Source of the DNA: Alphaproteobacteria bacterium
GTDB lineage: Bacteria; Myxococcota_A; UBA796; GCA-2862545
NCBI GenBank assembly: GCA_020632915.1
Contig: JACKEP010000007.1
Span: forward strand, 210,299-274,298
Direction: 5' to 3'
DNA: 64,000 nt
Shown here: piece by piece, positions 17,875 through 26,522 of the stretch
Layout: each line of letters starts with the position of its first letter
Position numbering within the stretch: position 1 is the first letter of the stretch
Made by a program: the position numbers and the translations under genes
The notes under the pieces: generated by a model
What the model was told of the DNA's origin: nothing
What the model saw: the letters and a program-made list of their open reading frames with translations, nothing else
Databases searched by the model: none

Positions 17875-18297
17875 ATGTCGACCCCCGAGACCCCGACCCC
17901 GTCCGGCCCGCTGCACATCGCCCTGTGGGTGGGCCAGGCCCTGCTCGCCGCCGCCTTCGGCATGGCGGGCGCGATGAAGCTGACCACGTCCAACGCCGAC
18001 CTCCTCGCCAACGGCATGGCGTGGGTGGAGCGCTTCCCCGACTTCATGCACTACGTGATCGGCACCGCCGAGGTGCTCGGCGCCATCGGGTTGATCGTCC
18101 CCGCCGCCACGCGCATCCTGCCCAAGCTCACCGGCGCCGCCGCGCTGGGTCTGTTGGCGGTGATGGTGCTGGCCGGCATCGACCACGCCGGCGCCGGCGA
18201 GACCGGCATGCTGCCCGTCAACGCCGTCCTCGGCGGCCTCGCCGCCTTCGTCGCCTGGGGTCGCCTGTCCGGCGCCCCGATCCCCGCCCGGAGCTGA
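17875..18297 (+). CDS. DoxX-family membrane protein
   Basis: A 140-residue protein with four hydrophobic segments and the DoxX-like pattern LLAAAFGMAGAMKLT near the start, GTAEVLGAIGLIVPAATRIL in the middle and short loops. DoxX-like proteins are small inner-membrane proteins often associated with redox or aromatic-degradation genes; their reaction is unsettled. GAGGAG six bases upstream of the ATG supports the start at 17875. It is followed two bases later by the LigB-type dioxygenase, so they are co-transcribed, and the LysR regulator is divergent. Confidence 0.83.
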   Translation: MSTPETPTPSGPLHIALWVGQALLAAAFGMAGAMKLTTSNADLLANGMAWVERFPDFMHYVIGTAEVLGAIGLIVPAATRILPKLTGAAALGLLAVMVLAGIDHAGAGETGMLPVNAVLGGLAAFVAWGRLSGAPIPARS

Positions 18298-18299
18298 CC

Positions 18300-19112
<813 letters not shown>

Positions 19113-19135
19113 CCCGCCGGTTTCCGATCGCGGTC

Positions 19136-19162
19136 CGTCACACGGCGACCGCCTGTCTCGTC
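19136..19162 (+). promoter_or_regulatory. Candidate ECF41 promoter, CGTCACA-N16-CGTC
   Basis: The -35 element CGTCACA (19136-19142) and -10 element CGTC (19159-19162) are 16 bp apart. They resemble the TGTCACA / CGTC elements reported for ECF41 sigma factors. The downstream operon ends with an ECF41 sigma gene, so this is a likely autoregulated promoter. Confidence 0.55.
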
Positions 19163-19200
19163 TTGGGGGTGGAGACCCCGAACGGCACAGGAGGTGCGAC

Positions 19201-20343
19201 ATGGGTCGGATCGTGATCGTGGGCGGCGGCTACGCCGGCCTGACGGCAGCCGGGCGCCTGGGGACGTCGCACCACGACGTCACCCTCGTCGACGCCCGCA
19301 GCCACACCGTCGAGCGGGTGCGCCTGCACCAGGCCGCGGCCGACGGCCGCGACGTGCGCCACGCGCTCGCCCCCCAGCTCGCGCGCTGCGGCGTGGCCTT
19401 CCGGCAGGGCCGGGTGGACACCTTCGGCAACGGCTGGATCGGGCTCGACGACGGCGACCGCCTCCCCTGGGATCGGCTGGTGCTCGCGCTGGGCTCGTCG
19501 ACGCCTCCGGCGCCCGGCGACGGCGCGCACGAGGTGGGCTCGTGGGAGGGCGCGGTGGCGCTGCACGCCCGCCTGGCGGCGTCGCCGACCGGCCGCGTCG
19601 CCGTGGTGGGCTTCGGTCTGACCGGCCTCGAAGTCGCCACCGAGGTCGCCGCGCGCCACCCCGGCTGGACGGTCGACCTGCTCGGCCGCGGCAGCCTCGA
19701 CGACGACCTGTCGCCCGACGTCGCCACGCGCATCCGGGAGCGCCTCGGCGCGTTGGGCATCGCCCTCCACGAACACGCGGACGTCACCACGGTCGGTCCG
19801 CGCCACGTCGACCTCGCCCCCGCCGGCCGCCTCGACGTCGACGCCGTGGTGTGGGCGGCGGGCTTCGTCCCGTCGCCGCTGCCCGCCCGCTGGGGCCTGC
19901 CGACGACGGCGGCCGGGCGCGTGACCGTCGACGACCACCTGCGGGTGGTGGGTCACCCCCACGTGCACGCCATCGGCGACCTCGCCGCCGTGCAGGGGCG
20001 CGCGTGGATCCGCATGGGGTGCGTGACGGCGATGCCGATGGGCGCGTGGCTCGGCACCCACCTGCCTGCGATGATGGCCGGCCGCGACGTGCCCCCGTTC
20101 GTCTTCGGCTTCGCGACCCGCTGCATCGGCCTCGGTGGCGGCCGCGCCGTGCTCCAGGCCACCGATGCGCAGGATCGGCCCACGCGCGGTCTCGCCGGCA
20201 CCGTCGCCGGTGGGCTGATCAAGTCGGCCATCCTGGGCTACACGTGGCACGGGCCGGCCGCCGAGCGGCGCACCGGCTGGTCGCTGGTGACGTGGCCGCA
20301 GGGGCCCGCACCCGAGGAGGCGGTGTCGTGGCAGGGCACGTGA
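19201..20343 (+). CDS. NAD(P)H dehydrogenase-like FAD oxidoreductase
   Basis: A 380-residue pyridine-nucleotide:disulfide-type flavoprotein. FAD binding is by MGRIVIVGGGYAGLTAAGRL. A second dinucleotide fold follows at RVAVVGFGLTGLEVATEVA, and AIGDLAAVQG near residue 260 positions the FAD. It lacks an obvious CxxxxC redox-active pair and is closest to type II NADH dehydrogenase/ferredoxin-reductase-like enzymes. It would pass electrons from NAD(P)H to a quinone or other acceptor. GGAGGT at 19190-19195 fixes the start, and its 3' end overlaps the sigma gene. Confidence 0.83.
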   Translation: MGRIVIVGGGYAGLTAAGRLGTSHHDVTLVDARSHTVERVRLHQAAADGRDVRHALAPQLARCGVAFRQGRVDTFGNGWIGLDDGDRLPWDRLVLALGSSTPPAPGDGAHEVGSWEGAVALHARLAASPTGRVAVVGFGLTGLEVATEVAARHPGWTVDLLGRGSLDDDLSPDVATRIRERLGALGIALHEHADVTTVGPRHVDLAPAGRLDVDAVVWAAGFVPSPLPARWGLPTTAAGRVTVDDHLRVVGHPHVHAIGDLAAVQGRAWIRMGCVTAMPMGAWLGTHLPAMMAGRDVPPFVFGFATRCIGLGGGRAVLQATDAQDRPTRGLAGTVAGGLIKSAILGYTWHGPAAERRTGWSLVTWPQGPAPEEAVSWQGT

Positions 20344-21182
20344 GCGCCGAGGGGGCCTTCGAGGCCCACCGCGACCACCTGATGGCCGTCGCCTACCGGA
20401 TGCTCGGCAGCGTGGCCGACGCCGAGGACGTCGTGCAGGAGGCGTGGGTGCGGTGGGCCGCGGCGGAGGCCGTCCGCACGCCTCGCGCGTGGCTGGTGAC
20501 GGTGGTCACCCGGTTGTGCCTCGACAGCCTGCGATCGGCGCGCGCCCGCCGCGAGCACTACGTCGGCACCTGGCTCCCCGAGCCCCTCGTCGGCGCCGAG
20601 CCGCCCGACGACCCGCTGCTGCGCAGCTCGCTGTCCTACGCGTTCCTCGTGCTCCTCGAGCGCCTGTCGCCGCCCCAGCGCGCCGCCTTCCTGCTGCGCG
20701 ACGTCTTCGACGAGGACTACGACGTCATCGCCGCCGCCCTGCACACCACCCCGGCCAACGTGCGCCAGCTCGTCACCCGCGCCCGCCACGTCGCCACCCA
20801 GGCTCCACGCTTCGACGTGGACCCGGCCCAGCAGCACGCCCTGCTCGCCACGTTCGGCCAGGCCGCCGCCACGGGCGACCTGTCCGCGCTCGCCGACCTG
20901 CTCGCCGACGACGCCGTGGCCTACAGCGACGGCGGCGGCAAGGCCTTCGCGGCCCGCGTGCCCATCGAGGGCGCCGCCAAGATCGTCAAGGCCTTCCAGG
21001 GCTTCGCCCGGATCCTGCCCCCCGGCGTGACCTTCGACCTCGCGTGGGTCAACGGCCAGCCGGGCCTCGTGAGCCGCCTGAACGGCGCGGTCTACGCCGT
21101 CCACGTCTTCGACGTCGTGGACGGCCGCATCCAGCGCCTCTACGGCATGCTCAACCCCGACAAGCTCGCGCGGGTGGCCTGA
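20328..21182 (+). CDS. ECF41-type RNA polymerase sigma factor
   Basis: A 284-residue extracytoplasmic-function sigma factor with an extra C-terminal domain. Region 2 is AYRMLGSVADAEDVVQEAWVRWAAA and region 4 includes LERLSPPQRAAFLLRDVFDEDYDVIA. The NTF2/SnoaL-like extension carries YSDGGGKAFAARVP and, at the end, GMLNPDKL. The motifs DGGGK and NPDKL define the ECF41 group, where the extension regulates the sigma without a classic anti-sigma factor. GTG at 20328 with GGAGG seven bases upstream is chosen, which overlaps the flavoprotein gene by 16 bp; GTG at 20340 (GTGA overlap) is an alternative. ECF41 genes are typically found beside an oxidoreductase, as here. Confidence 0.88.
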   Translation: MAGHVSAEGAFEAHRDHLMAVAYRMLGSVADAEDVVQEAWVRWAAAEAVRTPRAWLVTVVTRLCLDSLRSARARREHYVGTWLPEPLVGAEPPDDPLLRSSLSYAFLVLLERLSPPQRAAFLLRDVFDEDYDVIAAALHTTPANVRQLVTRARHVATQAPRFDVDPAQQHALLATFGQAAATGDLSALADLLADDAVAYSDGGGKAFAARVPIEGAAKIVKAFQGFARILPPGVTFDLAWVNGQPGLVSRLNGAVYAVHVFDVVDGRIQRLYGMLNPDKLARVA

Positions 21183-21188
21183 CGCGGC

Positions 21189-21737
21189 CTACAGCTCCTG
21201 CTTGAGGTAGCGGAACGACGCCGACGTGCCGGGCACGGACGCCAGCGTGAGGAACGCCAGGACGTCGCCGCCCGTGGGTTCGAAGCGGTCGCCGCTGTAG
21301 CCGGCGTCCATGAACCAGTGCAGCGTGTCGTCGTCGAGCTGGACCCACAGGAAGCCGACGGGCGCGCACGACGCCGTGCCCAGGTCGCACTCGGCGATGC
21401 GGTAGAGCGCCTCGTTCGTGCCCAGGCTCGACGGCAGCTGGGACGTGGCCTCGGACGGGAAGTCCTCCGCATCGTAGATCGCCGGGCTCGTGCCCACGGT
21501 GATGCTCTGCGACGCCAGGTAGAAGTCGGTGTCGGGCCACGCCGTGCCGTCCCACGTCCACACGTCGGTGTAGGCGTCGAAGCCGTTGGGCGGTGAGCCG
21601 TCGGTGACGAGCAGGCTCCCGAGGTCGTCGCTCGTCGCGTAGTCGACGAGCCCCCAGGTGCCGACACCGATCTCGGCGTGGGCTGCCACAGGCAGCAGGA
21701 ACATCAGGATGCAGGACGGGAGCAAGGCGGACTGCAT
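21189..21737 (-). CDS. Hypothetical secreted protein
   Basis: A 182-residue protein with no family I recognise. The N-terminus has a signal peptide (LLPSCILMFLLPVAAHAEIG, cleavage probably after AHA). The mature part is acidic and rich in Trp, Tyr and Asp (VWTWDGTAWPDTDFYLASQ, FLWVQLDDDTLHWFMDAGYS), suggesting a beta-rich extracytoplasmic domain. GGAGG upstream of the ATG and a TAGGGA hexamer 30 bases further up support the start. It is convergent with the ECF41 gene, six bases from its stop. Confidence 0.6.
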   Translation of the reverse strand: MQSALLPSCILMFLLPVAAHAEIGVGTWGLVDYATSDDLGSLLVTDGSPPNGFDAYTDVWTWDGTAWPDTDFYLASQSITVGTSPAIYDAEDFPSEATSQLPSSLGTNEALYRIAECDLGTASCAPVGFLWVQLDDDTLHWFMDAGYSGDRFEPTGGDVLAFLTLASVPGTSASFRYLKQEL

Positions 21738-22165
21738 GGAACCTCCGGGGGACGCACCGGACGACGATCCCTACGCGCTGGTGACGACACCCTTACGGAA
21801 GATAGGCAGCGGCCTGCGGGTTCGCGGGGTTCCCCCTTCGGCAAGGCCGCATTGTGTCATCGCGCGACACCTCGCGCAGAACCTGCTCAACGCCCGGAAT
21901 TTCGGCGATCGATCGTTGGGGCGGTACCCATCAGGGGCCCGACCTTCGGCACCCACGCGCCGACCACCACGGCATTTCGTCGCTCGAATGGGACGCGCAG
22001 CTCGACCCGCCCGACCGGACCCGACAGTACGTCGTCGTGGCCCGAACGCCCGCCGCGCCGGGGATCCGTCGTCCCGGCGTGGCGGTCGGTGACATGGAAA
22101 CAGGTCGCTCGTGACCGTTCGAGACACGTCATCGTCCGGGATACAGGACGGTGGCGCGTCCGGCG
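21738..22165. other. 428-bp gap without a convincing gene
   Basis: It lies between the start of the secreted protein (minus strand) and the 3' end of the aldo/keto reductase. All frames here run into neighbours or have no initiation signal. An inverted repeat GTGTC-N7-GACAC lies at 21854-21870. The stretch is a little less GC-rich than its surroundings and may contain the promoter of the secreted protein gene and a terminator for neither. Confidence 0.5.
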
Positions 22166-23200
22166 TCAGCCCCAGCGCGTCGGCTTGGGGTTGCGCTCGT
22201 CGAAGTCCCGCTGGTGCCAGTAGGGGTAGGTCGGCGTGCGCAGCGAGGCGCGATCGAGGCGGTCGAGCTGGTCCGCGTCCAGCGTGAGCGACGCCGCCGC
22301 GAGGTTGTCGCGCAGCTGGGCCTCCGTCCGAGCCCCCATCACCACGTTCGCCACGCTCGGTCGGGTGAGGAGCCACGCCAGCGCCACCTGCGGGATCGTG
22401 GCACCGAGCTCACCCGCCACGGCGTCGAGCACGTCGACCACGTCGTACAGCAGGTCGTCGTCCACCTCCGGCCCGCCGACCGCGCCGCCGCTGGCGATCC
22501 GCCCCTTGTCCGGCGCACGGTCCCGGCGGATCTTGCCCGTGAGGCGTCCCCACCCGAGCGGGCTCCACACCATCGTGCCCAGGCCCTGGTCGAGCGCGAG
22601 CGGCATGAGCTCCCACTCGTAGTCGCGACCGACCAGCGAGTAGTAGCCCTGGTAGGACACGTACCGGGACCAGCCGTGCCGGTCGCTGGCGGCCAGGCTC
22701 TTCATCACCTGCCAGCCGGAGAAGTTGGAGCAGCCGACGTAGCGGACCTTGCCCGCGGTCACGAGGTCGTCGAGCGCGCGCAGCGCCTCCTCCACCGGCG
22801 TGAGCGCGTCGAAGCCGTGCAGGAAGTACAGGTCGATGTGGTCGGTCTTGAGGCGCCGCAGGCTGTCCTCGCAGGCGCGGATCAGGTGGTAGCGCGACGA
22901 CCCCTTCGCGTTGGCCCCCGGCCCGGTGCTGAACGTCGCCTTGGTGGCGATCAGCACGTCGTCCCGCCGCCCCTGCAGCGCCGCGCCGAGCACCTCCTCC
23001 GACGCGCCGCCCGAGTAGATGTTGGCGGTGTCGAAGAAGTTCACCCCGTGCTCGAGGCAGACGTCGACGAGCCGCGTGGCCTCGGCGACGTCGGTGCTGC
23101 CCCAGCGTCCGAAGAACGCGCCCTGTCCGCCGAACGTACCCGTCCCGAACGACAGGACCGGCACCTTGAGACCACTGCGACCGAGCTGACGGTGTTCCAT
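22166..23200 (-). CDS. Aldo/keto reductase with intact tetrad
   Basis: A 344-residue NADPH-dependent TIM-barrel reductase. The catalytic tetrad is visible as Asp57 and Tyr62 (NFFDTANIYSGG), Lys87 (IATKATF) and His128 (LYFLHGFDA). The start of the protein is MEHRQLGRSGLKVPVLSFGT, typical of the voltage-gated K-channel beta subunit-like AKR branch, and VVMGARTEAQLRDNLAAA closes the cofactor site. GGAGG upstream fixes 23200. A LysR gene is divergent, with a 43-bp dyad between them, so it is the likely target of that regulator. Confidence 0.88.
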   Translation of the reverse strand: MEHRQLGRSGLKVPVLSFGTGTFGGQGAFFGRWGSTDVAEATRLVDVCLEHGVNFFDTANIYSGGASEEVLGAALQGRRDDVLIATKATFSTGPGANAKGSSRYHLIRACEDSLRRLKTDHIDLYFLHGFDALTPVEEALRALDDLVTAGKVRYVGCSNFSGWQVMKSLAASDRHGWSRYVSYQGYYSLVGRDYEWELMPLALDQGLGTMVWSPLGWGRLTGKIRRDRAPDKGRIASGGAVGGPEVDDDLLYDVVDVLDAVAGELGATIPQVALAWLLTRPSVANVVMGARTEAQLRDNLAAASLTLDADQLDRLDRASLRTPTYPYWHQRDFDERNPKPTRWG

Positions 23201-23267
23201 GTCGACCTCCGAGGGACCCCACGAGGGCCCCGATACCCGCGACGGTAACGGGGCCGGGCCCGCCGGT

Positions 23268-23310
23268 TCTTCAACGGCTACGAGAATCAGTCTCTCGTCG
23301 GAGTTGAAGA
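23268..23310. promoter_or_regulatory. 43-bp dyad, probable LysR operator
   Basis: Nested inverted repeats share one centre at 23289. The outer arms TCTTCAAC (23268-23275) and GTTGAAGA (23303-23310) and the inner arms ACGAGA (23280-23285) and TCTCGT (23293-23298) are all perfect. It ends two bases before the LysR ATG and covers the likely divergent promoters. Confidence 0.65.
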
Positions 23311-23312
23311 CG

Positions 23313-24227
23313 ATGCACCTCGACGACGCTCGCCTGTTCGTCGCCATCGCCGAAGGGCCGTCCCTGTCGGCCGCCGCCCGGACCCTGGGCCGATCGCCCG
23401 CCGCCGTGAGCGCCGCCCTGCAGCGCCTGGAGCGCCGCCTCGGCGTGCGGCTCGTCCAACGCTCCACGCGGGCCCTGGAGCTGACCGACGAGGGCCGCAC
23501 CTTCGTCGACGCGTGCCGCGCCCTGCTCGACGTGTGGGCCGACGCCGAAGCACAGCTGCAGACCGGGCGTGACGCCGTGGCCGGGCCGATGCGCGTCACC
23601 GGACCGATCGATCTGGCCCAGCAGCACCTCGCGCCGTGGCTGGCCGCGTTCACCGCCGCCCACCCCGGGGTGCAGGTCACCCTGCAGAGCAGCGACGTCC
23701 TGCAGGCGCTCCCTGCCGACGGCGTCGATCTGGCCGTCCGCTACGGGGCCGTCGAGGACGCGTCGCTGGTCGCCACGCGCCTGGGAGCCACCGACCGGAT
23801 CGTCGTGGCGGCGCCCGCGCTGCTCGCCGCCCGCGGCCACCCCCGTCACCCCCGGGAGCTCGCCGACTGGCCGGTGGTCGCGTGGCTGCGCCAGGGCCGT
23901 CCCCACGTCCGGTGGGTGCTGTCGCGCGGCGACGAGGTCGGCGACGTCGACGTCCGGCCCCACCTCTGCGGCGACGGGGCCGTCGTGCGCGCGTGGGCCC
24001 TCGCCGGCGTGGGCCTCGCCTGCAAGAGCCGCATGGACGTCGCCGACGACCTCGACGCGGGCCGGCTCGTCGAGGTGTTCCCCCACTGGACGGGCGAGGC
24101 GCTGCCGCTGATGGCGCTGCTGCCGGCCGGCCGGCTGCGGTCGGCCCGGGTGGAGGCGCTCGTCGACTGGCTGCGGCCCCGCGTGCGTGCGCTCGCGGCG
24201 GCCGGACGCCCGAACCTGTCGACGTGA
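23313..24227 (+). CDS. LysR-family regulator (divergent to aldo/keto reductase)
   Basis: A 304-residue LysR-type regulator. The HTH segment is LSAAARTLGRSPAAVSAALQ, followed by RLGVRLVQRSTRALELTDEG. The effector-binding half has VDLAVRYGAVEDASLVATRLG and GVGLACKSRMDVADDLDAGR, where the Cys could sense an oxidant, although one Cys alone is no proof. The start is placed at the ATG at 23313, just downstream of the dyad. It is divergent from an aldo/keto reductase and probably activates it. Confidence 0.87.
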   Translation: MHLDDARLFVAIAEGPSLSAAARTLGRSPAAVSAALQRLERRLGVRLVQRSTRALELTDEGRTFVDACRALLDVWADAEAQLQTGRDAVAGPMRVTGPIDLAQQHLAPWLAAFTAAHPGVQVTLQSSDVLQALPADGVDLAVRYGAVEDASLVATRLGATDRIVVAAPALLAARGHPRHPRELADWPVVAWLRQGRPHVRWVLSRGDEVGDVDVRPHLCGDGAVVRAWALAGVGLACKSRMDVADDLDAGRLVEVFPHWTGEALPLMALLPAGRLRSARVEALVDWLRPRVRALAAAGRPNLST

Positions 24228-24231
24228 GGCG

Positions 24232-25353
24232 CTACTGCAGCGTGACCTGGGCGGTCGCGGGCACGGAGGTGTCGGCGTCGTCGGCCGCGACCACGGTGCA
24301 CGCGACCTCGTCGCCCGCCGACAGGCCGGCTGCTGACGTGGCCAGGGTGGACCCGCCACCGATCGGCGTGGTCGCGCCCGCGACCGTCCACGTGTACGCC
24401 AGGGTGACCGGGTCGCCATCCGGGTCGAACACGGACGCCGTGCACGTGAGCACGTCACCGACCCCAGCCACGATCGGGGTGATCGTCACCGCCTGCACCA
24501 CCGGCGGCGCGTTGACGATGCGGACCACGTTGCTCTGCCGCACCGCCGACGTCAGGCCGTTCGCCTCGGCCACGACCCGGCACGACACCGTGTCGCCGCG
24601 GTCGAAGACCGACCCGTCCAGCGTCGGCCCGGTGGCGGAAGGCACGACCGCTGCGTTGACCAGCCACGTGTACGACAGCGTGATCGGATCCCCGTCGAGG
24701 TCGATCGACAGGGCGTCGCACACGAGGGTGTCGGTCTCGTCGGCGTCGCTCGGGGTCAGCGTCACCGCCTGCACGTACGGCGGCCGGTCCCCCAGCACGT
24801 CGTCGCTCGGGTTGAGGGGATCCCGCAGGGCGGTCACCTCGTCGCCGTCGGACTCGCCGCCTCCGTCGGTGTCGGGGTCGAGCGGGTCGGTGAAGTGGTC
24901 GAAGACCTCGTAGACGCTCAGCAGGCCGTCGCCGTCGTGGTCGCCGTAGGGCTCGAGGAACCACGACGCCCGCAGCGCCGACGTCTCCACCGTGTGCGGT
25001 CCGGTGGGGCTCACGGCCTGGAAGAACACCCGTCGCTCGGTGGTGAGCGGCAGGTTGACGTGGAACACGACCGTGCCCGAGGCCCCGGCTTGGGCCGAAC
25101 CTGCCAGGTAGACCGGCTGGGTGATGTCGAGGCAGGTGGGCGCGAACCGTGCCGGGCAGATCGCCGCGCCGCGTCGGGTCGTGGAGGCGGCCAGGACGAC
25201 GCGCTCCCCGGGGGTGACGCCGGTGACGACGATCGTGGCGGCCGAGCCCATCAGGTAGAACGGCTCGATCTGCAGGCCGAGGGCGGCCGGTGGCGGGGAC
25301 GGCGGCGCCGCGACGGCGGTGCTGGCGACGAGGAGCAGGACGAAGGGACGCAT
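24232..25353 (-). CDS. Secreted protein: shared N-terminal module plus Ig/PKD-like repeats
   Basis: A 373-residue exported protein. The signal peptide (MRPFVLLLVASTAVAA) is followed by the shared module (25000-25285; core CPARFAPTCLDITQP). A Ca-binding acidic segment comes next (GDHDGDGLLSVYEVFDHFTD), then two Ig- or PKD-like repeats of about 90 residues with DPDGDPVTLAYTWTVAGA and the matching DLDGDPITLSYTWLVNAA. Those repeats also occur in the giant protein at 52957, so the two may share ligands. GGAG five bases upstream and TAGGGT at 25376-25381 fix the start. Cell-surface adhesion or structural role is a guess. Confidence 0.75.
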   Translation of the reverse strand: MRPFVLLLVASTAVAAPPSPPPAALGLQIEPFYLMGSAATIVVTGVTPGERVVLAASTTRRGAAICPARFAPTCLDITQPVYLAGSAQAGASGTVVFHVNLPLTTERRVFFQAVSPTGPHTVETSALRASWFLEPYGDHDGDGLLSVYEVFDHFTDPLDPDTDGGGESDGDEVTALRDPLNPSDDVLGDRPPYVQAVTLTPSDADETDTLVCDALSIDLDGDPITLSYTWLVNAAVVPSATGPTLDGSVFDRGDTVSCRVVAEANGLTSAVRQSNVVRIVNAPPVVQAVTITPIVAGVGDVLTCTASVFDPDGDPVTLAYTWTVAGATTPIGGGSTLATSAAGLSAGDEVACTVVAADDADTSVPATAQVTLQ

Positions 25354-25375
25354 CGTGTCTCCAGGGTGTGGCGGA

Positions 25376-25381
25376 ACCCTA
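25376..25381 (-). promoter_or_regulatory. TAGGGT -10-like hexamer
   Basis: It lies 23-28 bases upstream of the start codon at 25353, giving a leader of roughly 16 bases with its GGAG site. One of a recurrent TANNNT set in the window. Confidence 0.3.
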
Positions 25382-25447
25382 CCCCCGCGCCGTCGCGACC
25401 CGCGTCCCCTGAATGCGGGTCGTGCGGGCACAGCGCGGCCGGCGCGC

Positions 25448-25453
25448 TACGCT
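25448..25453 (+). promoter_or_regulatory. TACGCT -10-like hexamer
   Basis: It lies 29-34 bases before the ATG at 25482. The same hexamer occurs before genes at 3628 and 43427. No strong -35 match is visible. Confidence 0.3.
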
Positions 25454-25481
25454 CGACGCCACCTCCAGCCACGGAGAGGAC

Positions 25482-26504
25482 ATGTCCACCGTCCTCGTCA
25501 CCGGCGGCTCCGGCTTCGTCGGTGCCCACGTCGTCGACCAGCTGCTGCGCGCGGGCCACACCGTGCGCGCCACCGTGCGCTCCGAGGCCAAGGCCGGGGT
25601 GATGCGCGACATGCTCACCCACGCCGGCACCCCCGGCGTCGAGCGCCTGCGGACCGTGTTCGCCGACCTGATGGTCGACGACGGCTGGGTCGAGGCGTGC
25701 ACCGGCTGCGACCACGTCCAGCACGTCGCCTCACCCCTGATCACCACGAAGGTCGAGGCGGAGGTCATTCGCCCCGCGGTCGACGGCAACCTGCGCGTGC
25801 TGCGCGCGGCCCGCGACGCCGGGTGCCAGCGGGTGGTGCTCACGTCGAGCTGCGCCGCCATCTACTACGGCCACCCGCTGCGGTCCGAGCCCTTCGACGA
25901 GACGTCGCACACCGACGTCCACGGCGGCCCGATGAGCGCCTACGTCAAGTCCAAGGCGCTGGCCGACGAGGCCGCGTGGGACTTCGCGGCGCGGGACGCC
26001 GGCGCGCTGGAGGTCGCGTCCGTCCACCCCACCGGCATCTTCGGTCCGGCGATGGGCCCGGACTACTCCAACTCCCTCGAACTCGTGCGCAGGCTGCTGC
26101 AAGGCAAGCCCCCGCTCGCCCCGAACCTGTGGTTCGGCGTGGTCGACGTGCGCGACGTCGCCGACCTGCAGCTGCGCGCGATGACCGCCCCCGAGGCCGC
26201 CGGGGAGCGGTTCATCGCCACGGCGAGCCGGGCGATGCCGATGCTGGACATCGCCAAGGCCCTGCGCGAACACCTCGGACCCAAGGCCTCCCGCGTGCCC
26301 ACGCGCCGCCTGCCCGATCTGGCGGTGCGCGTGTTGGCCCTGTTCGACGCCGACCTCGCCGACCTGCTGCCGATGCTCGGCAAGGCCCGCCACGCCACCA
26401 GCGACAAGGCCCGCCGCCTGCTCGGCTGGGAGCCCCGTCCCTGGCAGGAGGCGATCGCCGCCACCGCCGACAGCCTGTACGCGCTGGGCCTGGTCGACGG
26501 CTGA
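25482..26504 (+). CDS. NAD-dependent epimerase/dehydratase (dihydroflavonol reductase-like)
   Basis: A 340-residue extended SDR. MSTVLVTGGSGFVGAHVVDQ is the GxxGxxG cofactor site and HVQHVASPL the usual third-strand motif. LTSSCAAIYYG supplies the catalytic Ser, and YVKSKALADEAAW is the YxxxK pair. AVDGNLRVLRAA and VHPTGIFGPAMGPDYSN match the dihydroflavonol-4-reductase/cinnamoyl-CoA reductase-like subgroup. The bacterial substrate is unknown; members reduce hydroxy-ketones or aldehydes. GGAGAGGA six bases upstream supports the start. Confidence 0.85.
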   Translation: MSTVLVTGGSGFVGAHVVDQLLRAGHTVRATVRSEAKAGVMRDMLTHAGTPGVERLRTVFADLMVDDGWVEACTGCDHVQHVASPLITTKVEAEVIRPAVDGNLRVLRAARDAGCQRVVLTSSCAAIYYGHPLRSEPFDETSHTDVHGGPMSAYVKSKALADEAAWDFAARDAGALEVASVHPTGIFGPAMGPDYSNSLELVRRLLQGKPPLAPNLWFGVVDVRDVADLQLRAMTAPEAAGERFIATASRAMPMLDIAKALREHLGPKASRVPTRRLPDLAVRVLALFDADLADLLPMLGKARHATSDKARRLLGWEPRPWQEAIAATADSLYALGLVDG

Positions 26505-26522
26505 CCGTCGACCCGATCGCGC

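Noticed and set aside
21887..22132. 81-residue minus-strand frame in the 428-bp gap
   Set aside because: No ribosome binding site or family resemblance; several alternative frames of similar length overlap it.
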